Source of the DNA: Neolecta irregularis DAH-3
Taxonomy: Eukaryota; Ascomycota; Neolectomycetes; Neolectales; Neolectaceae
Assembly (NCBI GenBank): GCA_001929475.1
Contig: LXFE01004366.1
Coordinates: forward strand, 8,616 to 24,559
DNA length: 15,944 bases
Reading direction: 5' to 3'
In this document: piece by piece, positions 1-9,116 of the stretch
Numbering within the stretch: position 1 is the first letter of the stretch
Layout of the letters: each line of letters starts with the position of its first letter
Position numbers and translations under genes: made by a program
The notes under the pieces: generated by a model
What the model was told of the DNA's origin: nothing
Seen by the model: the letters and a program-made list of their open reading frames with translations, nothing else
Database searches by the model: none

Positions 1-138
1 ATCCGAGAGCAAGATTTCATGGTATAGGCTTGCGTCTTGGACCCAATCATTGGAAATCTCTTTAAAATACTCAAGATCTGATGCCATGCAAGTCAGTGTA
101 CAAAGCGTGAGCAAACAGAAGAGTTTTGGAAAAATCAT
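1..138 (-). CDS. Secreted protein, N-terminal part only (gene runs off the left edge)
   Basis: Reading the minus strand from the ATG at 138-136 gives 46 codons open to the window edge. The first 20 or so residues look like a signal peptide: a Lys at residue 5, then a hydrophobic core LFCLLTLCTLTCMA, then SDLEYF, with cleavage plausible near residues 19-20. A TATATAAA box lies 44 bp upstream on the same strand, which supports this start. The mature start (SDLEYFKEISNDWVQDASLY) vaguely recalls short helical N-terminal domains of fungal cell-wall proteins of the SRP1/TIP1 type, but the visible part is too short to assign a family. The product is probably secreted or wall-bound; its function is unknown. 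The gene is cut only by the window edge, and no break is visible. Confidence 0.6.
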   Translation of the reverse strand, partial: MIFPKLFCLLTLCTLTCMASDLEYFKEISNDWVQDASLYHEILLSD

Positions 139-181
139 GTTGGATAAGTCGAAACTAGGGCGGCCCGGATGGATTGAGGGG

Positions 182-189
182 TTTATATA
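182..189 (-). promoter_or_regulatory. TATA box of the secreted-protein gene
   Basis: On the minus strand the sequence reads TATATAAA, a canonical TATA box, 44 bp before the ATG at 138. With the usual 25-40 bp between TATA and transcription start, the 5' leader would be very short, about 10-20 nt. Confidence 0.5.
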
Positions 190-1002
190 GGAATTTGTAT
201 GAGTATGTGGCGGCCAACGGAGACACAGCTTCCGCAAACATATTGCCCAATCCGTCAGCAGTGTTCTCTGGCTGTTTGCAGGACGTTGATCAATTTCCAA
301 ATTCTTTCCGTATTATTTCCTATTTCCTATCCTGCCCCTACGTTTCACTGCTTCTAGATTCTCTTCACCTCTACTTCCACTTTCGTCATTTATCCTGCCT
401 TTTTTATTTTATTTTTATTTCTCTTCATCCCCTTTGCTCGCACGATTACAGGAATGGGGTAGTGGGGCTGTTGCGAGGACTGCAACGTTTCCCTTTCTCT
501 TACTTCATAGTCTCAATTCTTCGATTTAGGTTTCACCCTCCGAGACAGTTCTGCCCCTGTTCCCTGCTCCATGTCTGTTTTACTTTGCTCCAGTATCAGG
601 CTTGCAGGTTCTGTTTATATGTATCCCACTTGAAGCATGCATGGTGCTGCTAAGGTTTGCAAGTGTTTATAGGGTTTAATAGATTGTTGATGGGTAGCAC
701 GGTTATATAGGCTTTCACTGTCTTAGGTTGTCAAGACTTGGGAATGGAAATAGGCTAATATAGTGGGCTACCTAACACTGCAGAAGAGCAGCCCTTCTTA
801 TAGTCGCCAGCAGCAGGCTGGCAACATATGGAAAAGGTGCAACGAGAAAGAAGAGATAGCGGGAATAGACAATACAGAGCCCGACCCGGGAGCGGCAGAA
901 GGATGCAAAGCAGTTTACCAGCCTCCCTGGAAGTAGAGATAAATAGTTGACGGGAAATAAGAAAAGGAAATACCTGCCATCATCATCCTGGTCTAGGAGG
1001 GA

Positions 1003-1013
1003 AGGGTTAGGGT
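1003..1013 (+). promoter_or_regulatory. TTAGGG-type (telobox-like) element before eIF3k
   Basis: AGGGTTAGGGT lies 44 bp upstream of the eIF3k ATG. Fungal Myb-type telomere-repeat factors (Tbf1, Teb1) bind TTAGGG at promoters, including those of translation-related genes in several ascomycetes. A role here is inferred from motif and position only. It abuts a GTGAGT at 1012 that could instead be the donor of a small 5'-leader intron (1012-1044). Confidence 0.35.
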
Positions 1014-1057
1014 GAGTGGGTGGAGCGGCTGCGAGTCGCGACAGCCCACCACCTTCC

Positions 1058-1860
1058 ATGGCCGCCCTGATCAGCGCATGGCCGCCCGCGCTGGCCACGG
1101 CGCCGCCGTGCAGACCCGCGCATATTGCGGAAATCCTCGCCGGCGTCGAGCGCTACAACCCCGACCGCGTCACCGATCTCGAGTCGTATCTCGAGGCGCA
1201 GTGCAAAGACGGCACCTACGACTGCCTCGCAAACCTCGCCCTGCTCAAACTGTGCGTCCCGCTGAAACAGCCCGCGCTAACAGCAGCAGCTACCAGTTCA
1301 ACCCGGAAATCCGCTCCACAGAGTCTATCACGGACATCCTCGTAAAAGCCCTCGCCGCCTTTCCCCTCCCCGACTTCGCCCTCAGTCTCCACCTCCTCCC
1401 CCCCTCAGTCCTCCGCCCCAAAAACACAGACCCGCTCGCCGAAGCAGTCCAAAAGCTCTTCCAGGCATACGCTGCTCTAGAAGCAGCCGACTTTGCCTCG
1501 TTCTGGGAATTGGTCGACTCGGATGACTTGTACGCAGACCTCACCGCTGAAACAGCCGGCTTTGAAACAGAAATTAGAAAGTCCATAGCAAGAGCCCTTG
1601 CTCAAAGCCACAAAGAAATCAGTAAATCGGTCTTGGAACTGTATTTAAATCTGTCCGGACAGGTCCTAGATGATCTTTGTGCCAAGTTTGGTTGGATCGT
1701 CAAAGGTGATCTTGTAGAGATTCCAGCCAATGCATATAATCAGCCAAAAAGTAGTCTCACTAGAGAAAATGTTAAATTTGAACGTGCGCTAATATTCTTT
1801 GCTTGTATGCTGACGTTAGAATTGTCTCGATTGCTTCAGAGAGCTGCCATGGCTGATTGA
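1058..1860 (+). CDS. eIF3k: Translation initiation factor eIF3 subunit K
   Basis: Three exons: 1058-1251, 1290-1783, 1820-1860, giving 242 residues. Introns are 38 nt (donor GTGCGT, branch-like GCTAAC) and 36 nt (donor GTGCGC, branch-like GCTGAC). The product is a small helical HAM/PCI-type subunit of cytosolic eIF3. Diagnostic blocks are VERYNPDRVTDLESYLEAQ near residue 30, LALLKLYQFNPE across the first splice, ILVKALAAFPLPDF, FASFWELV, and a C-terminal KFEQLSRLL that appears only after the second splice. The second intron is a multiple of three without a stop, so unspliced RNA would add 12 residues and break the last motif. The ATG at 1058 has a strong context (CCATGG). GC content falls markedly from the 5' to the 3' half of the gene. 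Human eIF3k is 218 residues, so the length fits. Confidence 0.9.
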
Positions 1861-2518
1861 TATATAAAGTTTGAATACTATTTGTCTGATAAATGAAAAG
1901 ATTTATCACACCTTATCACCCTTGTAATATGGCTGCATTTGCATGGTATCTTGGCTATCTGCATACATATTTTCTTTCTCCCACATTTTGTTGAACAAGT
2001 CAGCCAATCTACAGTAAACAATAAAATCTTTTCCTTACTATCTTATATTTAGCTCCTTTATAATACCCATTAATGGTAAGTATAACTAATCATTATTAAA
2101 CTATATAAGAGTAAAGGGTATGATATTATTATTTACCCTACTATTTATAACTATCTACTTTGATCTTGAGTATACCTCGTGAACAAAATGACTGACCATT
2201 TGACAGGCTAGGGCGAAAAATATCGCCTTCACGTTGGAAGTGTCAAACTCATAGCTAAATTCTAGATTCTAGATTAAGAGAATATGCCTTGTAGTCTCGG
2301 TAACGGTTGTGGGGTATAAGTACCATTTGTACACTTGATGGGAAGGATAAGAAGGGAGCTCTAATCAGTTCGAACTTGTAACGCTTCGAAAAAGCAGGTG
2401 GAGGGTTGATAATACAAAACAAGATAAATGGAGACGTCATTGCGCCATAATATCAATTTACGAACAAAGTTGCATCATCTCCCAGTACCTGCAATACAAA
2501 CATCTTTGCTATTCCCCC
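1861..2518. other. AT-rich convergent 3' region, no gene seen
   Basis: About 660 bp between the stop codons of eIF3k and the minus-strand glutaredoxin. It is AT-rich with polyadenylation-like AATAAA near 2021, a TTCTAGATTCTAGATT short repeat at 2260-2275, an imperfect hairpin at about 2212-2228, and a palindrome AGTTCGAACT at 2367-2376. Open frames here are short and match no family I recognise. Confidence 0.45.
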
Positions 2519-3011
2519 TTATTGATGCAATCCCTTCTGCGCCTCCTCTACCATTGCCAAAAGTTGGTCATCATTTATTTTTTGTAGGTCGGAATTTCCT
2601 GTTGTATCAGAAGATAATTGAATCACTTCTATGATGTACCCCCAATATGAGCTTCCCCGATAAAGATATTGGGAACAGATCTCTGATTCGTCTTTTCCGC
2701 AAGGAAATTTTGAATTGCATCCCCGTCGTCTAAAAGATGCATATTAGTATTCTTGCAGTAAACGGACTGAGATTATACCGATCTGATCGAGGTCCATTAC
2801 AAAGAATTGAATCTGCAAACTGGAAAGACGATCCTTAGTTGCCCTGCAATACGGACTGCATTTTAACTGGGGGCCCGCAAAGTGAGAACATACCAGTAGC
2901 TTTTTGAAAAAACCACAACCGAATTTTCAGTTATGATGCGATCGGTTTTAATCTAAAAAGATTAGCGATGGGTGGCAATATGGTTGGGCAAAGGACTTTG
3001 GTAGCATCCAT
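2519..3011 (-). CDS. grx1: Dithiol glutaredoxin (CPYC class), five exons
   Basis: Exons in coding order: 3011-2997, 2952-2894, 2855-2779, 2729-2640, 2598-2519, giving 106 residues. Glutaredoxins reduce disulfides and glutathione mixed disulfides with glutathione. Visible features are VVVFSKSYCPYC (residues 17-28, the CPYC active site, with its first Cys split by an intron), MDLDQIDDGDAIQNFL, the SVPNIF loop with the cis-Pro (residues 68-73), and HIGGNSDLQ (78-86), which binds glutathione. Introns are 44, 38, 49 and 41 nt; phases fit throughout and the stop is TAA. The three internal introns are well supported by continuous homology. The first (2996-2953, donor GTCCTT) is weak, and an in-frame ATG 45 bp further upstream would add 15 residues, so the N-terminus is uncertain. 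Without an organelle presequence, a cytosolic enzyme is the default inference. It is divergently transcribed from Rna14. Confidence 0.88.
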
Positions 3012-3444
3012 TTGTAGTGGGGTAAGTGGAGAAGGGCGAGAAAGACTGAGTCCCATCCGCTGGTTTTTGAAAATACGGCGAACACTACTCGTGTGCCGCA
3101 ACAGAGACGTCATGACAAAAGTTTTGCAAAAAATGATATAAAATATGCTCATTTGAACGATCACCAAAATATCACGCCAAGCATCATATATATATAGGTT
3201 AAACAGGTTCCTTGCCTATATATGTAAAATAGTTGTGCGTAGCCTAGAGGGAAGTTTGTGGAATCGGAGAAATTGTATTTCCCAACCTGAAAGCGCAAAC
3301 TCACCTACTCAGCACATCTACACACCAAATTCCATTTATTGAGCTATTTCGTAATACATCCCTGTTGCTTTGGGGAACTGTGCGGATTTTTTTTGGATCT
3401 CGTAAAACGGCAATTCTCGAAGGATCAGTGGAGAGGGGTTCTCA
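3012..3444. promoter_or_regulatory. Divergent promoter between glutaredoxin and Rna14
   Basis: About 430 bp separate the two start codons. The most prominent element is an inverted repeat, ATATATAGG at 3190-3198 and CCTATATAT at 3215-3223, with a 16-nt spacer. It places a TATA-like sequence facing each gene. A further TATAAAA is at 3137-3143, and a T8 run lies near 3388-3395. No open frame of note. Confidence 0.4.
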
Positions 3445-6227
3445 ATGGGAGAAGAACAGAACACAAATGGAATAATTGCTAATACAGACCAACATCAATC
3501 AATAAATGAGCATGATATATCCTCGTCCTCGTCGTCTGTCGTGTCAAATCAGCTTCAGCCTTCGCCAGAAAAGTCATCGGCCATGGAAAATGAAGCAGCC
3601 GCTATCGCCAATCTTGTGAGCGGCCAGCTAGAGAGTTCCGCGAATGACCAACAGTCCGCTGTCGAGAGAGATACAACTCCTAAGCCGCCTAATGAAGTTA
3701 TGCATAAGAATCCCAGTGATTCGTCACCTTCTCAAAGAATCAAAGAGTCAAAAATCTACGCTATTCTCTCCAGCCAACTTAAACGGAAGCGTTTGCCTCA
3801 CGACAAAATCGGAATTTTCGAAGATAGAATTGCAATTAATCCAATGGATACCCAAGCCTGGCTCTCCCTTATCAAAGAACATAAAGAGAAAGGCAAGGTC
3901 GATGAAGTAAGAGCGGCCTTTCAGAGATTTTTCAAAGTTTATCCTGGTGCCGTACGCATTCTTTGGTCCGCAGGGAAATCTTATCATATAGGCTAATCAA
4001 TGGATTGACTGGATAAACCTTGAACAACAGTACAACAACTTTCAAAAAGTGGAAGAAATTTTTGCCAAATGCCTTCCAACCGTCCATTCTGTCCCCCTTT
4101 ATAAAGTTTATTTGGATTATGTACGCAGAGTAAATAGTATAAGTAGCGGAGGCCAGGGAGCACGCGACATCATTACGGCTGCATTTGATTTTGTTGTGAA
4201 AAGTGTGGGTTTAGATCGGGATAGTGGGAGTATCTGGTCGGAATATCTGGATTTCGTCAAAGGATGGGATGTACGTCAGCAAATTTTTGATAAGGCTGAT
4301 TTTGAACAGGCTGGTACAAAATGGCAGGAACAACAGCAGATGGATCAACTCAGAAAGATATTTCAGCGAGCTGTCTGTATTCCCTTGGACAATCTTGAAT
4401 CGCTTTGGAGGCGATATGATGCCTTCGAAAATGGATTGAACAGAGCTACGGTATAATTCAGCGTTGACTATGGTTGAGTTATTCAGGCACGCAAGTTCCT
4501 TGCAGAAAAGTCGCCCGCATATATGACTGCTCGAGCATCTCTTCGCGAATTAAGTGATATTCTCTCCAAAATCAACCGCAAAGATCTTCCTTCTTTGCCG
4601 ACATGGGATTCGAGCGATGTTGGCGAGGTATTTCACTTTATGATCTATTCTTATGTTTCAGCTCCTGGCTTGGAAACGCTGGATTGAATGGGAAAAATCT
4701 GATCCTTTGGTCTTGGAAAGTCCAAAAGCTCTATCTGAGCGAGTAATATATGCATACCGCCAAGCAATCATTCGTATGCGGTTCTATCCAGAGATTTGGT
4801 GTGATGTTATCCTGAATTGTCTAACTTTCAAAGGTCTTCTGCGGCTGAGTACTATGTATCTCGACAGATGGAGAAAGAAGCTTCAGATCTCCTCAAGCAG
4901 GGGATTTTAGCCAATCCGACTAGCTATCTACTTCATTTTCAATATGCCGAGCACGTAGAAGCGAACGGTTGCCTGACGGAGAATCAAACCATCTTTGAGA
5001 ATTTAATTCAAGCGGTCACTGCGGAAATTGAAAAAGTGCAAGCAACTGCTGAGATACAGAAGTCGCAGATAATGGAAGCTGTGGATGAGAATGACGAAAT
5101 TCAAGCTACTATTGCTAGTGAGGAAGAAGATGACGCAAAGTCCACCGAAAACCAGGACAAGAAAGAATCTCAGATTAAGGCAATCAACGAGGACACTTTG
5201 AGGAGATGTGAGGCCTTTGGAGCAGACTTGTCTGTTGCCTGGGTCATGTATATGCGTGCGATGAGAAGAACCGAGGGTATTAAATCTACGCGTTTGGTAT
5301 TTGCCAAAGCTCGAAAAGCGTTGTTCGTATCGCATATCATATACTCTGCCTCGGGTATTACATCCTCTCAATCACTCTATTGATGGAATAGCTATGATGG
5401 AATATCATTGCAGTAAAGATGCCACCATTGCTCGTAAGGTCTTTGAATTTGGATTAAAGAAATACTCGCAGAATGCAGATTACGTTCTTTCTTATCTCGA
5501 TTTCCTGATAAATATCAACGACGACGCCAGTAAGTAACCCACAGAGCTTTGATGGAAACTCATATGAAGATGCTCGAGCTCTATTTGAGCGAACTGTTCC
5601 AAAATTCGAAGCAGAGAGCGCACGACCACTCTATCAAAGGTTTTATCAATATGAAGCACATTTTGGTGATCTTGGTGCTGTGTTGAAACTGGATTCCCGT
5701 ATGACTGATCTGTATCCAAAAGGTATCACACATTCCAGTATTTTACTAATTTTCAAGAGTCCAGCTTATCAAAGTTTCGCCTTCGAAACCGATATGGTAG
5801 ATCGGATGCCATTGCAAACCACGATTTGGGAGGTTTACGGCTACCGGCTCATCCATCGGAAATAAAGAAAAGTTCTGACTCATCGTCGGATGATTCAGAT
5901 TCTTCGACCGAGGACGAGAAAGTTGAAACTCCAAAAAAGCGCAAACGAAAGAATAAACGACCAATTGTCAAAGATCGAAAACCCGGAAATGCTTCTCCTG
6001 CCAGAAAGCGACTGCAGACCAAGACATTGGCTAGAGATTCACCGTCTCCTACGGGTGCTCCTGTTCTTGTCCAACTCCCAGATGCATTAGCTACCATGGT
6101 CTCTCGGTTGCCTCCTGCGGAAATATTTGATGGGGCTACTTTCCATTGTGATAAACTGGTTGATTTAATTCTCAAAGCAGAAGTAAGGCCTGTGGTTTTG
6201 GGAGATGAGATTTGGCAAAAATCTTAA
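3445..6227 (+). CDS. rna14: mRNA 3'-end-processing protein Rna14 / CstF-77
   Basis: Eight exons: 3445-3951, 3992-4450, 4487-4627, 4662-4798, 4834-5354, 5392-5529, 5570-5722, 5758-6227; 841 residues. Introns are 34-40 nt. Rna14 is the HAT-repeat scaffold of cleavage factor IA, which dimerises and binds Rna15 (CstF-64) in nuclear pre-mRNA cleavage and polyadenylation. A Ser-rich N-terminus (about 1-95) precedes HAT repeats and the Suf domain: NQWIDWINLEQQY, ARKFLAEKSPAYMTA, AWKRWIEWEK, LLKQGILANPTSYLLHFQYAE, AWVMYMRAMRR, AMMEYHCSKD, VFEFGLKKY. A Glu-rich insert (roughly 475-530) interrupts the HAT array, as is common in fungi. The tail has an acidic Ser tract, a basic KKRKRKNK near 745 that could be a nuclear signal, and a monkeytail-like motif LPPAEIFDG near residue 800, the Rna15-binding region. 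Exon phases all join in frame. Confidence 0.92.
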
Positions 6228-6508
6228 TTGGAGTGCAAAAGATTGATTAAGGGCTGTGTTTATCCATTGTATCCTAAGGATTTTAGTATATGAGTATAAT
6301 TTTTGCCGAATCGGCGTATAAGAGATTGAGCTATGCAAATATTTAGCCTAAGTGGCATTGTTTTATTGATGGCAGCCTATAATAAATGGCCGTCCAAGAA
6401 AATGGGATCGCCCAAGACCAACCGATGTACCACAGTTTCCATTTACACTCCACCACATCGCCCGCCCTATTTCTATCTTGAGCAGTCGCCCAGTGCACAT
6501 CCGCGTAT
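6228..6508. promoter_or_regulatory. Rna14-Dip1 intergenic region with a GCCGA palindrome next to TATAAG
   Basis: About 280 bp hold the 3' end of Rna14 and the Dip1 promoter. At 6305-6315 there is an interrupted palindrome GCCGAATCGGC, followed at once by TATAAG (6317-6322), about 190 bp upstream of the Dip1 ATG. This looks like a factor site beside a core promoter, but no factor can be named. Confidence 0.3.
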
Positions 6509-8058
6509 ATGGATTTTGTTAGCTATGAGATTTCGGACGAAGTGCAGTTCTGGTCAGGCAAGCTGTTTTGTCCCGCTTTCACAGACTAGTGCTGACTATA
6601 GCGAGAGCTCGACGAGATTTTGAGTCCGTTCACGCAGACTAAAGACGTGGTAGATGCTGCTGCCCGTTCATTTGTCCGATTATCGGCTTCTTATAGAGGC
6701 TCGCATGACTCTCAAGTCGTTACTTATGTATAGAGGAATATCTTCAGCGCGATGCGGATGTGGAATCCTGCTGTTCCAAACTCTTGGATTCGCCTTTATA
6801 CGAAAAATACGGCGACCGCGTGCGAAAATATTTTATTGAAGAGGCGATATCTGTAATTCTGCGCATGATATTGCATTTTAACCTAAGAATCCTGACAATT
6901 CAAGGCGATATATCTTATTTTCGTTATTACTATATGATGGACGAAATCGACATGCAACCTTCAAAGCATTGAAGAAAGCCAACGTGTTTCTCGTCTTGAT
7001 CGAGATTGTTTGGAAAAAGTACGAGCAAGACTTTCGTTTACATAGACTGGGCGTTGAAATGCTTTATGAAATGTGTAGAACACAAAAGCTTTCGCGACAC
7101 GAACTAGGTATGTTTGTGGGGGAATTCAGGTTGATTGTGGAGAAAATATCGATCCAAATCTTATTAGTTTTCTTTTTGAATTGGCCGAACATACAAGTGC
7201 CAACGAGCCGTATGCTCAAGCAATCGCCAAAGTTTTGGTAACGCATTGTTCAGAGTTGGGATTTACCGCGTAGCTCGTCTTCAATGAACAATATATGATC
7301 GCTTCATTACCTCCGCCAAAGGGTTCGCCCCGCACACCATTTCAAACCTGCAATCCACCAATCAAAAATAAAGTAATCTTAATACTCTCTGAAAAAGGAT
7401 CAAGTTGTCGTTCGTTTGGCGAGATAGTAATCTTTATGCTCAACAGACAACGCAAGTATTCTATTTGTATTGGGCTTATAGTGTAGGCGAAACATGTGTT
7501 CAGTTATTAATACTAAAGCTGCTCTATTTACTATTTATTACGCCAAGGACTTATGAATATATGTACACCAACGATCTTCGTGTTCTAGTCGATGTATTCA
7601 TCCGAGAACTGAACGATCTCCCGGACGAAGCTGAAGCGGTAGATCTGCGCTCTTTCTGGATTGACATATAGCTACGACATACTTATCTACGCGTCTTGCA
7701 TCCTCTTCTTTCACACACCCAACTCCGTCGTGAACCCCATTACAAACGCGAGGCTCTCCGGAAACTGTTTCATGGCTTGAAGGGTGGTCAGTACTGGGCA
7801 GTGAAGACACCCAGCCCCACGACACTACGTCTTGTTGAGCGGTGTCTTCGAGTATCGTGGATTCAAGACCAAGGAGACGATACACCAACTGTAAAGTACT
7901 TGGATGTTGCTCATTTATCAGAGACGGGGAGCAGTGTTAGTCTCATGAATGTTGCGCATACCCCGAAACCGCCTGCTGGTGTTCAGACGCCATCGTTGAA
8001 GGATCGTCAGTTGATAGGTCAGGTTACCGGAGTTGATGGAGTGATTGCACAAGCGTGA
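6509..8058 (+). CDS. dip1: Arp2/3 activator of the SPIN90 / Dip1 / Ldb17 family
   Basis: Eight exons: 6509-6557, 6606-6698, 6734-6852, 6888-7107, 7143-7237, 7274-7451, 7487-7638, 7672-8058; 430 residues. Family members (S. pombe Dip1, S. cerevisiae Ldb17, animal SPIN90) bind Arp2/3 and start linear seed filaments at cortical actin patches. The SPIN90 leucine-rich armadillo-like domain is shown by [28 protein letters not shown]-type text, [70 protein letters not shown] and [10 protein letters not shown]. The C-terminal 60 residues are a polar tail with a short Pro-rich piece. Introns 1, 2 and 6 appear to use GC donors (GCAAGC, GCTCGC, GCAAGT); these joins restore FWSELDEIL, SYREEYLQRD and NRQRETCVQLL, and no GT donor in phase does. 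The stop is 37 bp from the stop of the opposing gene. Confidence 0.88.
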
Positions 8059-8095
8059 TTGGCGTTCTGGTGTTTATCTCTTTGGCGATGCTTCC

Positions 8096-9049
8096 TTAAT
8101 GGCTGTTGTGTCGAGAGGTCTCCTGCGAGTCGACTATGTCCGCCCAGGACGCGCCTTTGCGTCGTTTCGTCTTGGTGTTTACTGTCTGTTCCATAAGAGT
8201 GTGTTTATGGGTCTCCAATTGAATCTTTTGCTGTCTCATTACTATGCCTATCTCATTTCGCATATTTCCTTTAAACTCGATCTGCACCTCCACTTCTACG
8301 ACCTCGTCCATGAATGGGGCTAGCCAAACCTCCCAGCCGAACCGTTGCAGCAGGAGCAGTTCGCTGCTGACCCTGATAAATTCCAACACGGCAAACCTTT
8401 TTAGCGGTTTGACAATCCTGGGGGTAATGTGTGAATTCCCTGACAACCCCAAATATCTCAGATTTGAGAATTTTCCCAGACTGGCGGCCAATCCAAACTT
8501 GTAAACGTGGTCGTCTGAAATTCTAGTCGCATGTAGTTCAAGGTCTCGTAATTTAGGTACATCTCCCAGCAAATAGACTTGGTCCCGTCGGATATCGCAG
8601 GCTGATAAATCTATGATTGTGATTGCATGAGATAGATGCTGGGCGATGTATTTCACTATTTGGGGAAATTGCGCGCCCGATAGGTTTTTGTGTCTCCACG
8701 TTATTGGATGAGGATGAGCTAAGGTGTATATCGCAAACAGGTGGATAGAACGAGGTGATGAGCTGTATATTAGATCTGCGAGGCCTCGCGGCAACGACTG
8801 GAAATGTGTTGAACTGAGACTTGACGTATGGTTTGAGAGATATGTCTTGCATATATCAACCAAAGAAGGTGGATTGGATGAACTGAGAGAAACCAAAGGA
8901 GGATACTGAACTTGAAAAGGATTGAAGGGATCACTTTTTTGAATGCAAAGCGGGGCTGTGTCCAAGTCTAGTGTTTTCAAATGCCTTTCTATCCGCGTAT
9001 CATTTGGAGGCTTTGAATTATGCGAGATTCGCGCTCCTGATCTGAACAT
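8096..9049 (-). CDS. Leucine-rich-repeat protein, uncharacterised
   Basis: A single uninterrupted frame of 317 residues from ATG at 9049. The centre has LRR-like units: ITIIDLSACDI, PKLRDLELHATRISDD, FSNLRYLGLSGNSHIT, LKRFAVLEFIRVSSE (about residues 140-240). The C-terminus is basic then acidic, ending KRRKGASWADIVDSQ. No signal peptide or membrane segment, so probably nuclear or cytosolic. I do not recognise an orthologue with a known role. It is the only complete gene in the window without a detectable intron, which sets it apart from its neighbours. It converges on Dip1 (37 bp between stops, so transcripts must overlap) and diverges from PIG-L with only 67 bp between start codons, so the two probably share a promoter. 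Confidence 0.75.
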   Translation of the reverse strand: MFRSGARISHNSKPPNDTRIERHLKTLDLDTAPLCIQKSDPFNPFQVQYPPLVSLSSSNPPSLVDICKTYLSNHTSSLSSTHFQSLPRGLADLIYSSSPRSIHLFAIYTLAHPHPITWRHKNLSGAQFPQIVKYIAQHLSHAITIIDLSACDIRRDQVYLLGDVPKLRDLELHATRISDDHVYKFGLAASLGKFSNLRYLGLSGNSHITPRIVKPLKRFAVLEFIRVSSELLLLQRFGWEVWLAPFMDEVVEVEVQIEFKGNMRNEIGIVMRQQKIQLETHKHTLMEQTVNTKTKRRKGASWADIVDSQETSRHNSH

Positions 9050-9116
9050 TGTGGTTGTCTCGAATTAGATACAAGACTGGATAGATTTGAGGGAGGAAGT
9101 TGAGTACGCGCAACAA
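9050..9116. promoter_or_regulatory. 67-bp bidirectional promoter (LRR protein / PIG-L)
   Basis: Only 67 bp lie between the two divergent ATG codons, so the core promoters and 5' leaders must overlap or reach into coding sequence. No clear TATA box is visible. This would predict coupled expression of the LRR gene and PIG-L. Confidence 0.45.

Larger units (their letters stand above)
139..1057. other. Divergent intergenic region, no gene seen
   Basis: About 920 bp between two divergent starts. It contains the TATA box at 182-189, a long pyrimidine-rich stretch on the plus strand (about 300-430), two small hairpins near 765-822 (GGGCT/AGCCC and GCCAGC/GCTGGC), and a telomere-like AGGGTTAGGGT at 1003-1013 just before eIF3k. 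A 480-nt open frame at 174-653 starts without ATG, overlaps the TATA box and encodes low-complexity Phe/Leu/Ser-rich sequence, so I do not call it. No tRNA-like box A/box B pair was found by eye. Confidence 0.5.

Noticed and set aside
174-653. 480-nt plus-strand open frame
   Set aside because: No ATG start, overlaps the TATA box of the minus-strand gene, and encodes low-complexity Phe/Leu/Ser/Cys text from a pyrimidine-rich region. No family resemblance.
2367-2376. AGTTCGAACT resembling a tRNA box B
   Set aside because: It is a palindrome lacking the final C of the B-box consensus, and no box A or cloverleaf arms can be drawn around it.
2931-3167. Minus-strand open frame of 78 codons
   Set aside because: It only partly covers the first exon of glutaredoxin and then reads through intron sequence. 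The in-frame upstream ATG was considered as an alternative glutaredoxin start but not adopted.
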